Shown here: one piece after another, positions 16,694-24,973 of the stretch
How positions within the stretch are numbered: the first letter of the stretch is position 1
Layout: the number at the start of each line of letters is the position of its first letter
NCBI GenBank assembly: GCA_946415365.1
Contig: CAMKSE010000001.1
Coordinates: 62,001 to 126,000 of the forward strand
Direction: 5' to 3'
DNA from: an uncultured Prevotellaceae bacterium
GTDB taxonomy: Bacteria > Bacteroidota > Bacteroidia > Bacteroidales > Bacteroidaceae
Length of the DNA: 64,000 bases
The notes under the pieces: model-generated
What the model saw: only the letters and a program-made list of their open reading frames with translations
Database searches by the model: none
What the model was told of the DNA's origin: nothing
Translations under genes and position numbers: made by a program

Positions 16694-18376
16694 TTAATAT
16701 TCGTAGAGTTTAATGTGTAATATTTTCCATTCGCCGACGCCGATGCGGGCATGACGGCCTTGATGGGTTTGGTCGCCGTTATGACGACGAAGGTATTGCA
16801 TGGTGCCATCATCAGAGATTGATACTTCATCGACGGAAAGGAGACCAAGGCGCTTACCGCTAAAATACTTTTTTGTCTGTTGAGTAGAGCCTCCGCCTGC
16901 TTCGGCGAAACCATCTTCGCCTAACTGTTTCTGCTCAGTTTGTTGCTTCTCTGTAGGCGTTTTGAAGTCGATGACCACACCGCTGCCAGCCAACAGATAT
17001 TCATATTTGTTGAGACGGATCAGCATAGCGCCGCCCTCAGGCCAGATTGTGCCATCGGTAGCACGGGGATCCCAGGGGAGGGTAAAGTAATGGCGACATG
17101 TCATCACCACGCCGTTATCATCGATGATACGTTCGTAATCCTCTTGGTCGAAAAGGAGGCCCCAAGTTTTCAAATTGAAAATTGAAGATTGAAAATTGAA
17201 AATTTGTCGCAGCAGTTCGTAAGCCCGCGTCACGGATTCTGTCTCTTTTGGACTGGCCTGGTCGATGGCGAAGGGCGAGAAGCCCAAAGCCTGATGCTCG
17301 CCGAAGGCATAGAGGGCGCGGACGCCGCTGTTCTCGCAACAACGGCTCTCAGGGATGAAAAGTCGGTTCTTAACAAATTGAGAATGGAGAGTTGAAAATT
17401 GAGAATTGTAATCCTGCGGACGCAAAGGCATCGCATATTGTGCACACCACGACTTGAAGCCTGTATCGTAGATGTCAGGAGCGAGCAGGTCGATGCTGGG
17501 TGCTCCCTCATGCCAGAAGTCGATGAGATGTGCCAACGGTCCCGCTGATGGATATTCGCCAGGACGACGCCCACGACTATTCATGGCGGCATTCACATAG
17601 AGCGGCATGTCGTGAATCTCACGGGCTGCTTCAGCCAAGTGTTCCACGTAACGGGCATAACTCAGCGCCATAAACTTCTCGTCGGCATATTCGTCCGTGC
17701 CGTAGCGTTCTGCCCACCTTTCTTTGTTATAGGCTTTTTCTGCCAACGGCGAATGGTCGCGTGCCGACTCCAGCATACCAATCTCGTTCTCTATCTGCAT
17801 CATGATGACCACCTCGCGCTGCGGGTCTTTTTCACGGATATGCCGCATCAGCGCCGAGAATGCCTTCAGGTCGGCCTGCAGCACATTGTCGCTGAAACAC
17901 GAGGCAATCTCCATCTGCTTTCCTTCGGCGGTCATCGCCCTGGGGAATCGCTTCGTGTCCTGCTTGAACCACCCTGGCGCATAGCACGACATAGAGTTCT
18001 TCCATACGCCGAACCAAAGGAACACCACGTGCAACTGCTCACGTCGCGCCACGTCGATGGTACGGTCGATGAGCGTGAAATCGAACTTCCCCTCCACAGG
18101 CTCCATTAATCGACCTTCGGTCGACTTCTGTCGCCTCTCGGCAGAGCTTAAACCAATTTGGCTCTGCTCTAGCGGCTCCATCAGTTCCCAATATGCCGGC
18201 ACCAGCACCGTGTTAAGTCCCAGCGCCCGCATCCGTGGCATCACCTCGTCGATGTCCTCCACCGATGTAGCTGCTGAATTGCTCAACTCGCCACCAAGGA
18301 TGGGGAAACTAAGCTTTTGGGCTGAAACAGCCAGTACGCTCATCATTAATACGAGGCAGAAAATCTTCTTGTACAT
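16694..18376 (-). CDS. DUF5597/GH35-like glycoside hydrolase with several in-frame insertions
   Basis: Exported glycosidase of 560 residues: signal peptide (cut near VSAQ), a TIM barrel with acid/base Glu in MMQIENEIG and probable nucleophile in LFIPESR, and a C-terminal beta domain (DUF5597). The likely substrate is a beta-galactoside-type plant glycan, by family only. Four segments look inserted: a palindromic element near residue 70 between two LMEP/MEP copies; NSQFSTLHSQF near 312 and NFQSSIFNL near 395, both encoded by AATTGAAAATTG repeat DNA; and LGEDGFAEAGGGS near 490, encoded by palindromic DNA. All keep the frame, and catalytic motifs are intact. Confidence 0.82.
   Translation of the reverse strand: MYKKIFCLVLMMSVLAVSAQKLSFPILGGELSNSAATSVEDIDEVMPRMRALGLNTVLVPAYWELMEPLEQSQIGLSSAERRQKSTEGRLMEPVEGKFDFTLIDRTIDVARREQLHVVFLWFGVWKNSMSCYAPGWFKQDTKRFPRAMTAEGKQMEIASCFSDNVLQADLKAFSALMRHIREKDPQREVVIMMQIENEIGMLESARDHSPLAEKAYNKERWAERYGTDEYADEKFMALSYARYVEHLAEAAREIHDMPLYVNAAMNSRGRRPGEYPSAGPLAHLIDFWHEGAPSIDLLAPDIYDTGFKSWCAQYAMPLRPQDYNSQFSTLHSQFVKNRLFIPESRCCENSGVRALYAFGEHQALGFSPFAIDQASPKETESVTRAYELLRQIFNFQSSIFNLKTWGLLFDQEDYERIIDDNGVVMTCRHYFTLPWDPRATDGTIWPEGGAMLIRLNKYEYLLAGSGVVIDFKTPTEKQQTEQKQLGEDGFAEAGGGSTQQTKKYFSGKRLGLLSVDEVSISDDGTMQYLRRHNGDQTHQGRHARIGVGEWKILHIKLYEY
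16877..16940 (-). repeat. Palindrome-rich insertion in the GH35 gene
   Basis: On the coding strand GGCGAA...TTCGCC and CCGAAGCAGGCGG form adjacent hairpins. The encoded LGEDGFAEAGGGSTQQT interrupts a Gln/Lys-rich segment, with QQT and QK-like flanks on both sides. It may be another mobile palindromic insert; similarity to the 18.1 kb element is limited to a GAGCAG start. Confidence 0.35.
17168..17205. repeat. AATTGAAAATTG repeat inside the GH35 gene
   Basis: Four tandem units of AATTGAA(A/G)ATTG type, the same filler found between genes at 35969-35998, here coding for NFQSSIFNL in frame. Confidence 0.7.
17377..17413. repeat. Second AATTGAGAATGG-type repeat inside the GH35 gene
   Basis: Four imperfect units (AATTGAGAATGG, AGAGTTGAAAATTG, AGAATTG) encode NSQFSTLHSQF. 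Closely related to the repeat at 17168 and kept in frame. Confidence 0.65.
18110..18172 (-). repeat. Two-hairpin palindromic element inserted in the GH35 gene
   Basis: On the coding strand stem GCAGAGC/GCTCTGC is followed by stem TCGACC-GAA-GGTCGA. It encodes EQSQIGLSSAERRQKSTEGR. ATGGAGCC is present at both ends (18174-18181 and 18099-18106), like an 8-bp target duplication, and the net gain is 75 bases (25 codons). A closely similar element lies in the EamA gene at 26084-26145. Confidence 0.75.
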
Positions 18377-18395
18377 TGTCGGTACTATTATGTTT

Positions 18396-19598
18396 TTACT
18401 TTTTGCATATCTTGAAGTAGCTTCCGTATGTCAGCATGCGCCAAATCCACTCCAAAGGCCCGAAGTTGAACCACTGTAGCCACCAACCACTGACTATTAT
18501 CTGGACTACAAACACGACGAGAGCTGTCAATTCTATATAGATGAGTCCCATCGAGCAGCCGAGACCAAAGCCAAGTCCATAGAACAGCAGTACGCCTATG
18601 AGCGACTGCGACAGGTAATTGCTGAGTGCCATCCGTCCTGGGGCTGCTAACCACGAGAACACTTTGTTTGTCGGACATCGCATGTATAGCAGGCAGAACA
18701 GCGCAATATATCCGAATGCCAGGGGAATGACACTCACGGTATATAGCAGCGAATGGATGGTCAGCCCCCAGGGATGCCCCTCTGTGGCACTCCACGCATA
18801 AAGTGCCGATGCCGGCAGTCCCCACGACAGTGCATACCTGCAAAGTCTGCGCAACAAAGAATGGTACTCGTCCAACTTGGCGTACAGCTGATGCTTGCCT
18901 ATCAGGTAGCCGATGATGAAAAGTCCTACGGCCTTGGGCAGACGGTGACCACTGACGAACTCCCACATGCGTTCGCAGGCTCCTTGCAGCAGGAATGCGA
19001 ACATTTGCGGATAACTGTCGGCATCGCGCAACCACGTGGCGAAGTTTTCCTCCGTAATACCCTGCCGCGAGGCCTCCGTCCACCACAGGTTATAGAACGG
19101 CCCGGCAAAGTCGGCGCCAGCATACTCCGTCAGCGAATCAAGGCCTACAGGAATCAGTATCAGACATGCAGCCAACATCAGTAGCTGCTTGTCATTCAAC
19201 CGCAGGCACAACGGGAGCAACAGTCCTCCGATGGCATAGAGTAGCAGGATGTCACCACTCCAGATGAACATCAGGTGGCAAGCGCCGATGACTGTCAGTA
19301 TCGCCATCCGTAGCACGAACAGCGATACAGGGTGACGACTCAGTATCAGCGCGAATCCCACGCCGAAGAGCAGCGAGAAGATGGTGTAGAACTTTCCGTC
19401 CACCAGCATATATTGCAGGAACCTTACTATTCTGTCAACACCTGCTGTCGACATGGCTGATTGCTCGTCTGCCGACAGGAACGTCCATAGCGCGAACTCT
19501 GGGAAATTGGCCAGAGCTATACCCAGTAGTGCCAGTCCACGTAGTGCATCGATTACGACGTACCGTTCTTTTGCGGTGGTGGGTCTTGATGATGTCAT
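18396..19598 (-). CDS. DUF418 family membrane protein
   Basis: A 400-residue polytopic membrane protein with about ten hydrophobic segments. The N-terminal VIDALRGLALLGIALANFPEF and the C-terminal LAAPGRMALSNYLSQS followed by GxxxG-rich helices are typical of DUF418, a family related to acyltransferase-3-like membrane proteins; its function is not known. The start at ATG 19598 gives a short cytoplasmic lead before helix 1; the open frame extends into pepD and is not used. It sits 19 bases after pepD and 19 bases before the GH35 gene in the same run. Confidence 0.85.
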   Translation of the reverse strand: MTSSRPTTAKERYVVIDALRGLALLGIALANFPEFALWTFLSADEQSAMSTAGVDRIVRFLQYMLVDGKFYTIFSLLFGVGFALILSRHPVSLFVLRMAILTVIGACHLMFIWSGDILLLYAIGGLLLPLCLRLNDKQLLMLAACLILIPVGLDSLTEYAGADFAGPFYNLWWTEASRQGITEENFATWLRDADSYPQMFAFLLQGACERMWEFVSGHRLPKAVGLFIIGYLIGKHQLYAKLDEYHSLLRRLCRYALSWGLPASALYAWSATEGHPWGLTIHSLLYTVSVIPLAFGYIALFCLLYMRCPTNKVFSWLAAPGRMALSNYLSQSLIGVLLFYGLGFGLGCSMGLIYIELTALVVFVVQIIVSGWWLQWFNFGPLEWIWRMLTYGSYFKICKK

Positions 19599-19617
19599 TT
19601 TTATTTCCTCACATTTA

Positions 19618-21084
19618 TCAATTCGATGGCAACACGATGTTCTCCACGTCGTGAGGCTGTGCAGCAAGACGTTTGAGAAGTTCGATGAGTACTTGCCAGA
19701 TATCCTCGATGGTGGAGAGTTCCACACGTTCGCTGGTTGAGTGAGGCTCTACGATACGTGGGCCGATGCTGGCAATCTGAATGCCAGGATAGTGCTCGAC
19801 GAAGAACCCTGCTTCAAGGACGAAGTGCATGGCCACCATCCGTGGACGCCAGCCCAACACATCCTGGAACGTGTCGGAGGTAAGTTGCAGGAATGCAGAC
19901 TGCTGGTCTTCCTGCCAGGCAGGAGCCGACATCACCATCTCCGACTTTGCCCCATTCTCAGTAAAGACATCGGCAATCTTACGGCTCAGTTCCTTCATGT
20001 CGGCGTCGATGAAACTACGCGTATGGGTGGAGATAAAGATACAATCCTCTTCCGTCTGAATACGCCCGATGTTGTTGGAGGTTTCAACGGTGTCTTCCAT
20101 TGACTCACTCATCTTGATGACTCCTTGTGGAATCTGCTCCAGACAGGTCATCATAGCGTTGATGGCTTCAGGATTGATGACGGTCTTCTGAGGTGGACAC
20201 TCTTTAATGGTGCAACGGATGGCAGGGTCTGTATTACCGTATTGCCTGTGCAGCTGCTCGTTGATTTTGTTCACTTGCTCCATCAGGAAATCTTGGTCGT
20301 CTGATGGCATGTGGATGATGATTTCTCCCGATGATGCGATGGAGGCATTTGCCTCTCCGATATTGATGGAAGATTCCTCTATATCGTGTTTGGTGCGGAT
20401 GGCATCCAAAATCTTCCATGCCACCTTGACTGCACTGCACCGTCCCTTGTTGATATCGACGCCGGAATGACCGCCCAGACCACCGTTGATGTTGATGGCG
20501 TACCACCCTGGTCCGTTCACGTTCTTACGCTCCACGGGGATGCGATGGAACTGCAGGCAGGCCCCGGCTGCACCTGTCGTGATAGTGTCATAGTCTTCGG
20601 AATCAAGATTGATCACCTTACGACCCTTCAGAAAGTCCCTGCTCAGCTGTGAGGCTCCCGACATACCGTCCTCCTCATTGGTGGTCGTAATGACCTCCAG
20701 CGGGCCGTGTACAATCTCGGAACTCTCCAGCACAGCAAGTGCCATTGACAGTCCGATGCCGTTGTCAGCACCCAGCGACGTGCCTCGTGCCTTCATCCAT
20801 CCATTCTCTATATAGGCATTGATAGGCGTGTGAAGCGGATCGCTCATGCCCACGCAAACCATATCCATGTGGTTGAGCAGTACGACAGGCTCTGCGCCCT
20901 CATACCCCTGTGTGGCTGGCTTGCTGATGACGACGCAGTTCTCCTTGTCGCGCTTATAGGGCAGATTCAGCCGCTCTGCAAACCGGCATAGATAGTCAGC
21001 CACTCGCTCTTCATGATGCGAAGGGCGTGGAATCTGGTTCAGTTCCTTAAAGATCTGGAATACACGTTCTGTTGTAGTTTTCAT
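19618..21084 (-). CDS. pepD: Aminoacyl-histidine dipeptidase (peptidase D, M20 family)
   Basis: Cytosolic zinc dipeptidase that cleaves Xaa-His dipeptides such as carnosine. 488 residues, the normal length. Metal and catalytic motifs are in order: LLNHMDMVC (His, Asp), GTSLGADNGIG (bridging Asp), TTNEEDGMSG (general base Glu), NLDSED, and a C-terminal metal His region (VEPHSTSE). I start at ATG 21084 (MKTTTERVF), as in relatives; seven more codons are open upstream. It lies 28 bases after the msrA fusion gene and is probably in its operon. Confidence 0.92.
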   Translation of the reverse strand: MKTTTERVFQIFKELNQIPRPSHHEERVADYLCRFAERLNLPYKRDKENCVVISKPATQGYEGAEPVVLLNHMDMVCVGMSDPLHTPINAYIENGWMKARGTSLGADNGIGLSMALAVLESSEIVHGPLEVITTTNEEDGMSGASQLSRDFLKGRKVINLDSEDYDTITTGAAGACLQFHRIPVERKNVNGPGWYAININGGLGGHSGVDINKGRCSAVKVAWKILDAIRTKHDIEESSINIGEANASIASSGEIIIHMPSDDQDFLMEQVNKINEQLHRQYGNTDPAIRCTIKECPPQKTVINPEAINAMMTCLEQIPQGVIKMSESMEDTVETSNNIGRIQTEEDCIFISTHTRSFIDADMKELSRKIADVFTENGAKSEMVMSAPAWQEDQQSAFLQLTSDTFQDVLGWRPRMVAMHFVLEAGFFVEHYPGIQIASIGPRIVEPHSTSERVELSTIEDIWQVLIELLKRLAAQPHDVENIVLPSN

Positions 21085-21112
21085 ATAACTTTTACATTTC
21101 ATCATACACTAT

Positions 21113-22027
21113 TCATATAATCGCATGGAAAGAGGCGGATCTTGCAAACTCAAACAATGACTGAGGCAGGTGGCAGTAGCCGTCGGGATTCTTGTCAAGA
21201 TAATCTTGATGATACTCCTCGGCAGTATAGAAGTTCTGCAGAGGTAGTTTTTCTACGGCCAAAGGCTGCTTGTAGTTCTTCTGCTCTTCAGCAAATACTT
21301 TATCGATAATGGGTAAATCCTCTGGGTCAGTGTAGTATACACCAGTGCGATAGCGTGTCCCCTCGTCGTGTCCTTGTTTGTTGAGACTGGTCGGATCAAT
21401 GGCCTTGAAGAACATCTGTAATAAGAATTCGAGGCTGACCACATCGGGACAGAACCGCACAAAGACTGTCTCAGCAAAGCCCGTCTGGTCGGTGTAGACT
21501 TCTTTGTAAGTAGGATTTTCCGTATGTCCGTTGGCGAATCCCACTTCCGTAATGGCCACACCTTTAATCTGTTTGAAATAATGCTCCGTTCCCCAGAAGC
21601 AGCCTCCGGCAAGGTAGATATCCTTCGTGGGCTTCGTTTCTAGAATCCCATCCACATCGTGCTCAACAAATGGCCCCGCCTTGCATTCCAACAGGACACT
21701 CGGCTCAAGACACTCCAATCCGTGCCAGACGTTCTTGGGAATGTCCACACCATAACGGCCACTCTCCTGACTAATGACATAGGACTCCACTATCTCACCT
21801 TTGTCATTGTATGTCGTTACCCTGACCTTTCCTCTTAGAATCACAAAGGTCTCATCCTTGTCGGGATGGTGATGCACGGGAATAAACGTACCTGGCTCCA
21901 GGGCATTGAGGAAACGGTGGCACTTGTCCTGAAGGCTCTGATGGAAGTTATAGTTCTTCCTCAGTCTTGGTGACTTCTTGGCTTCTTCAGCCAGCCCGTT
22001 CATTAACTGTTCGTCTATTATCTTCAT
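21113..22027 (-). CDS. Fusion of WbuC-type cupin with peptide methionine sulfoxide reductase A
   Basis: 304 residues with two domains. Residues 1-130 form a WbuC-family cupin with PVHHHPDKDET (His52-54, Glu59) and a second half carrying WHGLE. Residues 135-304 are a full MsrA with the catalytic GGCFWGTE (Cys143), the GFANG loop, HDEGTRYRTGVYY and YHQDYLDKNPDGYC. MsrA reduces methionine-S-sulfoxide using thioredoxin; the cupin half is a sugar- or metal-binding fold without a known role here. No signal peptide, so cytosolic. It heads the msrA-pepD-DUF418-GH35 run. Confidence 0.88.
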   Translation of the reverse strand: MKIIDEQLMNGLAEEAKKSPRLRKNYNFHQSLQDKCHRFLNALEPGTFIPVHHHPDKDETFVILRGKVRVTTYNDKGEIVESYVISQESGRYGVDIPKNVWHGLECLEPSVLLECKAGPFVEHDVDGILETKPTKDIYLAGGCFWGTEHYFKQIKGVAITEVGFANGHTENPTYKEVYTDQTGFAETVFVRFCPDVVSLEFLLQMFFKAIDPTSLNKQGHDEGTRYRTGVYYTDPEDLPIIDKVFAEEQKNYKQPLAVEKLPLQNFYTAEEYHQDYLDKNPDGYCHLPQSLFEFARSASFHAII

Positions 22028-22059
22028 AATCTCGTTATTTTATCGGATCTTCCTCCACC

Positions 22060-22137
22060 TTACAATGCAGGAATACCGTAACCTTTTTGTGCTACGAATC
22101 CTTTATTGAAGTCGATAATCTGGTCTATCATACTCAT
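22060..22137 (-). pseudogene. N-terminal remnant of a beta-carbonic anhydrase gene
   Basis: A 25-codon frame MSMIDQIIDFNKGFVAQKGYG... ends in a stop after IPAL. The pattern MI..II.FN..FV..KGY matches the start of beta-class carbonic anhydrases in Bacteroidales; the zinc-binding CxDSR part is absent. It lies in the leader of the msrA gene, between the -7 box and the ATG, so it is transcribed and could be translated as a short upstream peptide. Confidence 0.5.
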
Positions 22138-22165
22138 AATACCTAAATACACTTAAAACTGACGG

Positions 22166-22173
22166 CAAATTTA
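22166..22173 (-). promoter_or_regulatory. -7 box for the msrA-pepD run
   Basis: TAAATTTG on the minus strand. It is back-to-back with the plus-strand box at 22196, so the two units are divergently transcribed from this gap. Confidence 0.5.
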
Positions 22174-22195
22174 CACAAAATCCGAGAAAATTCGC

Positions 22196-22203
22196 TATAT
22201 TTG
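22196..22203 (+). promoter_or_regulatory. -7 box for the hydroxy-acid oxidase gene pair
   Basis: TATATTTG, 166 bases upstream of the ATG at 22370. Confidence 0.55.
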
Positions 22204-22369
22204 CAACGAAATGTTGCGAAGATGGGCTGCATCTCAGCAAAAAGCGAGCTTTCTGCGTTCGATTTGCACCATCTTTGTGCCGATATTTAACGAAAGTTGA
22301 TTCTTGTCACGACTCGGCTCGCCGAAGATACAGGAAGAGTTAAAGGAAACGCATTTTATTAGATAATCA
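22204..22369 (+). promoter_or_regulatory. Long structured leader of the hydroxy-acid oxidase gene
   Basis: A 166-base leader without a credible frame. GAAGATGG near 22213 can pair with CCATCTTT near 22272, enclosing an inner GCAAAAAGC/GCTTTCTGC hairpin; a further CGGC...GCCG pair lies near 22316. I recognise no known riboswitch. It may be a dispersed palindromic repeat or a regulatory leader. Confidence 0.35.
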
Positions 22370-23254
22370 ATGCAACTGACATCTAATTCCGACAAGATTA
22401 CGAGAGACTATTTCGACTCTCTGTTGATTGAGACCCGCTATCTGGACGCCGTCCCACCTACGACTGAGATGACGCTGTTCGGAGAGACCTTCCGCACGCC
22501 AATTATGACAGCCGCCCTGTCGCATCTGCATAATACTGCAAAGAATGGCATGACCATTTACGCCCAGGCTGCTGTCCAGAGCGGAGCCGTGCATTGGGTA
22601 GGCATGGGTAGTGATGAGGAACTGGAAGAAATTGTTGCCACTGGCGCACGAACCATCAAGATTATCAAACCTCATGCCGACAACCGCGAGGTGTTGCGCA
22701 AGATTGAGCATGCCGTCAAGGTGGGCTGCATCGCTGTGGGCATGGATATTGACCACGCCTTCAATTCAGAGGGTGGTTACGATGATGTATTCGGACTGCC
22801 GATGAAAGCCAAGACCACGGAGGAACTGAAAGACTTTGTCGAGGCTGCTGGTGTGCCGTTCATCGTGAAAGGTGTACTTAGTCCTCACGATGCCGAGAAA
22901 TGCCTGAAAGCAGGTTGTGCAGGTATCGTCGTATCTCACCATCATGGCATGATCCAGTATGCCGTGCCGCCATTAATGGCATTACCTGATATCCTCTCAA
23001 TTACAGGCAGGAGCATCCCCGTATTCGTGGATTGTTGCATTGAGAGCGGAATGGATGCCTACAAGTGCCTCGCCCTCGGTGCCAAGGCCGTATCAGTGGG
23101 CCGTCACCTGATGCCGCTACTCAAGAACGGGGCTGATGCTGTAGCAGAACGCATCAACGAGATGACCGCCGAACTGGCTGGCATCATGGCCCGAACTGGC
23201 GTCAGTTCGTTGGATAAGATGGATGCAACGGTAATTCATAGGAGGGCATTCTGA
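22370..23254 (+). CDS. FMN-dependent alpha-hydroxy-acid oxidase-like protein
   Basis: 294-residue cytosolic TIM-barrel protein of the lactate/glycolate oxidase fold. FMN-binding segments are visible (TPIMTAALSHL, VKGVLSPHDAEKCLKAGCAGIVVS, VFVDCCIESGMDAYKCLALGAKAVSVGR). The usual active-site SNHGGRQ is replaced by SHHHGMIQ, so the catalytic His is kept but the substrate-binding Arg is not, and the N-terminal Tyr region is shortened. The substrate is therefore probably not lactate. The stop overlaps the next start by one base (TGATG), so it is coupled to the epimerase-like gene. Confidence 0.75.
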   Translation: MQLTSNSDKITRDYFDSLLIETRYLDAVPPTTEMTLFGETFRTPIMTAALSHLHNTAKNGMTIYAQAAVQSGAVHWVGMGSDEELEEIVATGARTIKIIKPHADNREVLRKIEHAVKVGCIAVGMDIDHAFNSEGGYDDVFGLPMKAKTTEELKDFVEAAGVPFIVKGVLSPHDAEKCLKAGCAGIVVSHHHGMIQYAVPPLMALPDILSITGRSIPVFVDCCIESGMDAYKCLALGAKAVSVGRHLMPLLKNGADAVAERINEMTAELAGIMARTGVSSLDKMDATVIHRRAF

Positions 23255-24078
23255 TGTATTTAGGTATTTCATCATCATTGCAGCACAGTTCACCTGAGGA
23301 GTGGGCTGCGAAGCACAAGGCTCTCGGGCTGGAGTGTGTTAATTTCCCCGTCACCTGTGATGAGGATGCGGAAACCATCATGGCCTATAAGCAGGCTGCC
23401 GATGAAGCTGGTCTCACGATAGCCGAGGTGGGCGTATGGCGCAACACGTTGGCTGCAGATCCCGATGAGCGACAGCAGTGGATCGACTATGCCGTTCGCC
23501 AACTGCGCATGGCCGATGCCATCGGTGCCGCCTGTTGTGTGAATGTAGTAGGCACGCCCTACGGTCCTCGCTGGGACGGCGGCTATCGCGACAACTTCAG
23601 CCGTGAGCTGTGGGATATGGCTGTCGCGATGATTCGTCAGATCATCGACACCGCCCGTCCTCAGCATACAAAATTCTGTATAGAGTCGATGCCTTGGATG
23701 ATACCAAGCGGTCCTGACGAGTATCTGCGTCTGATAGAGGATGTGGATCGTGCGGAGTTCGGCACCCACCTGGACGTGGTGAACATGATCACTTCGCCCC
23801 GCCGTTATTTCTTCAACGACGAGTTCCTCCGCGATTGTTTCGAGAAACTCCACGGCACCATCGTGAGCTGCCACCTAAAGGACATCCTGCTGAAGCCCGA
23901 ATATACCTTCCAACTACAGGAGTGCGCCTGTGGCGAGGGTACGCTGGATATCTATCTCTACGCCCAACTGGCCACTGCTGAGAATCCCCGCATGCCCATG
24001 ATCATCGAGCACCTGACTACCGACGAGGAGTATGTGATGAGTGTGCAGTACGTAAGGGATAGGCTGTCTAATCAGTAA
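23254..24078 (+). CDS. Sugar phosphate isomerase/epimerase family protein (xylose isomerase-like TIM barrel)
   Basis: 274 residues, AP endonuclease family 2-like fold. Metal-ligand positions fit the family: CIESMPWMIPSG (Glu), EFGTHLDVVNM (His, Asp), VSCHLKDI (His) and MIIEHLTTDEEY (Glu). There is no signal peptide. The substrate is not readable; coupling to the upstream FMN enzyme suggests a two-step conversion of a hydroxy-acid or sugar acid, which is inference. Confidence 0.85.
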   Translation: MYLGISSSLQHSSPEEWAAKHKALGLECVNFPVTCDEDAETIMAYKQAADEAGLTIAEVGVWRNTLAADPDERQQWIDYAVRQLRMADAIGAACCVNVVGTPYGPRWDGGYRDNFSRELWDMAVAMIRQIIDTARPQHTKFCIESMPWMIPSGPDEYLRLIEDVDRAEFGTHLDVVNMITSPRRYFFNDEFLRDCFEKLHGTIVSCHLKDILLKPEYTFQLQECACGEGTLDIYLYAQLATAENPRMPMIIEHLTTDEEYVMSVQYVRDRLSNQ

Positions 24079-24107
24079 TTACGAAAGAATACAATAACTA
24101 TACATTT

Positions 24108-24950
24108 ATGAAAACGAACATTTTTCTTGCAGCCATGCTGCTTAGCCTGATGCCTCTCACGGTCGGGGCACAGGAAACTGACATCAACAGCCGCGACCTT
24201 CGCGGCCAGGTGGTTTACCAAGACGACGAAGTGGTGTTTCGCCAGCTCGACGAGCATACATGGATAGGGAACGGACACCGCGTCTATAACGAGTCGCTCT
24301 ACCTTGTTGAGGGCAGTGATCGCGCAATCCTGATTGATGCTGGAACGGTTATCCCCGGGCTGGACAAGATTGTGACAAAGATTACTTCCAAGCCCGTCAC
24401 CATGATGCTGACCCATGCCCACGGTGACCATACGGGTGGGGTAGGGCCTTTCCCCGAGGTATACCTGAATGCAGGCGACATGCCCATCGTTCCGAATAGC
24501 ATGCGAAACTATACGGGGCAGATCAAGTATCTTAACGACGGCGAGGTAATCAACCTGGGCGGCCGAGAGATAGAGGTCATCTTTACGCCTGGTCATACTG
24601 CCGGAAGCGCTACGTTCTTCGACAAAGCCAGGCATTATGGTTTCAGTGGCGATGCTTTCGGCTCGACCAACCTGCTGGTATTCACCAACCTCTCGACCGA
24701 GATGTACACTGCCGAGCGTATCGAGCGCTACATGAAGAAGAACGATATCCGCTTCCTCTTCCCCGGCCATTACAGTGGTGACAATCTGGAGACGCTCCAG
24801 CGTATCACCGACATCAAGAATATGTGCCGTGAGATACTCGACGGCGACCGCCAGCCGACCGCCAGCAACGGCAACAACGGAGGCATGGACATGATGGTCG
24901 ACGACAAAGGCGTGCGCATCAACTTCAGCAGCCGGACGGGAATAAAATAA
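24108..24950 (+). CDS. Exported metallo-beta-lactamase-fold hydrolase
   Basis: 280 residues with a signal peptide ending near VGAQ (residue 22) and an MBL domain. The zinc motif is THAHGDHTG (His103, His105, Asp107, His108), with later ligands in GHTAGSATFF, GFSGDAFGS and FPGHYSGD. The C-terminal 50 residues are disordered and Asn/Gly-rich, followed by a beta segment. Located in the periplasm. The substrate cannot be inferred; nothing marks it as a true beta-lactamase. Confidence 0.88.
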   Translation: MKTNIFLAAMLLSLMPLTVGAQETDINSRDLRGQVVYQDDEVVFRQLDEHTWIGNGHRVYNESLYLVEGSDRAILIDAGTVIPGLDKIVTKITSKPVTMMLTHAHGDHTGGVGPFPEVYLNAGDMPIVPNSMRNYTGQIKYLNDGEVINLGGREIEVIFTPGHTAGSATFFDKARHYGFSGDAFGSTNLLVFTNLSTEMYTAERIERYMKKNDIRFLFPGHYSGDNLETLQRITDIKNMCREILDGDRQPTASNGNNGGMDMMVDDKGVRINFSSRTGIK

Positions 24951-24973
24951 GGAACAAAATAATACTAAACGAC

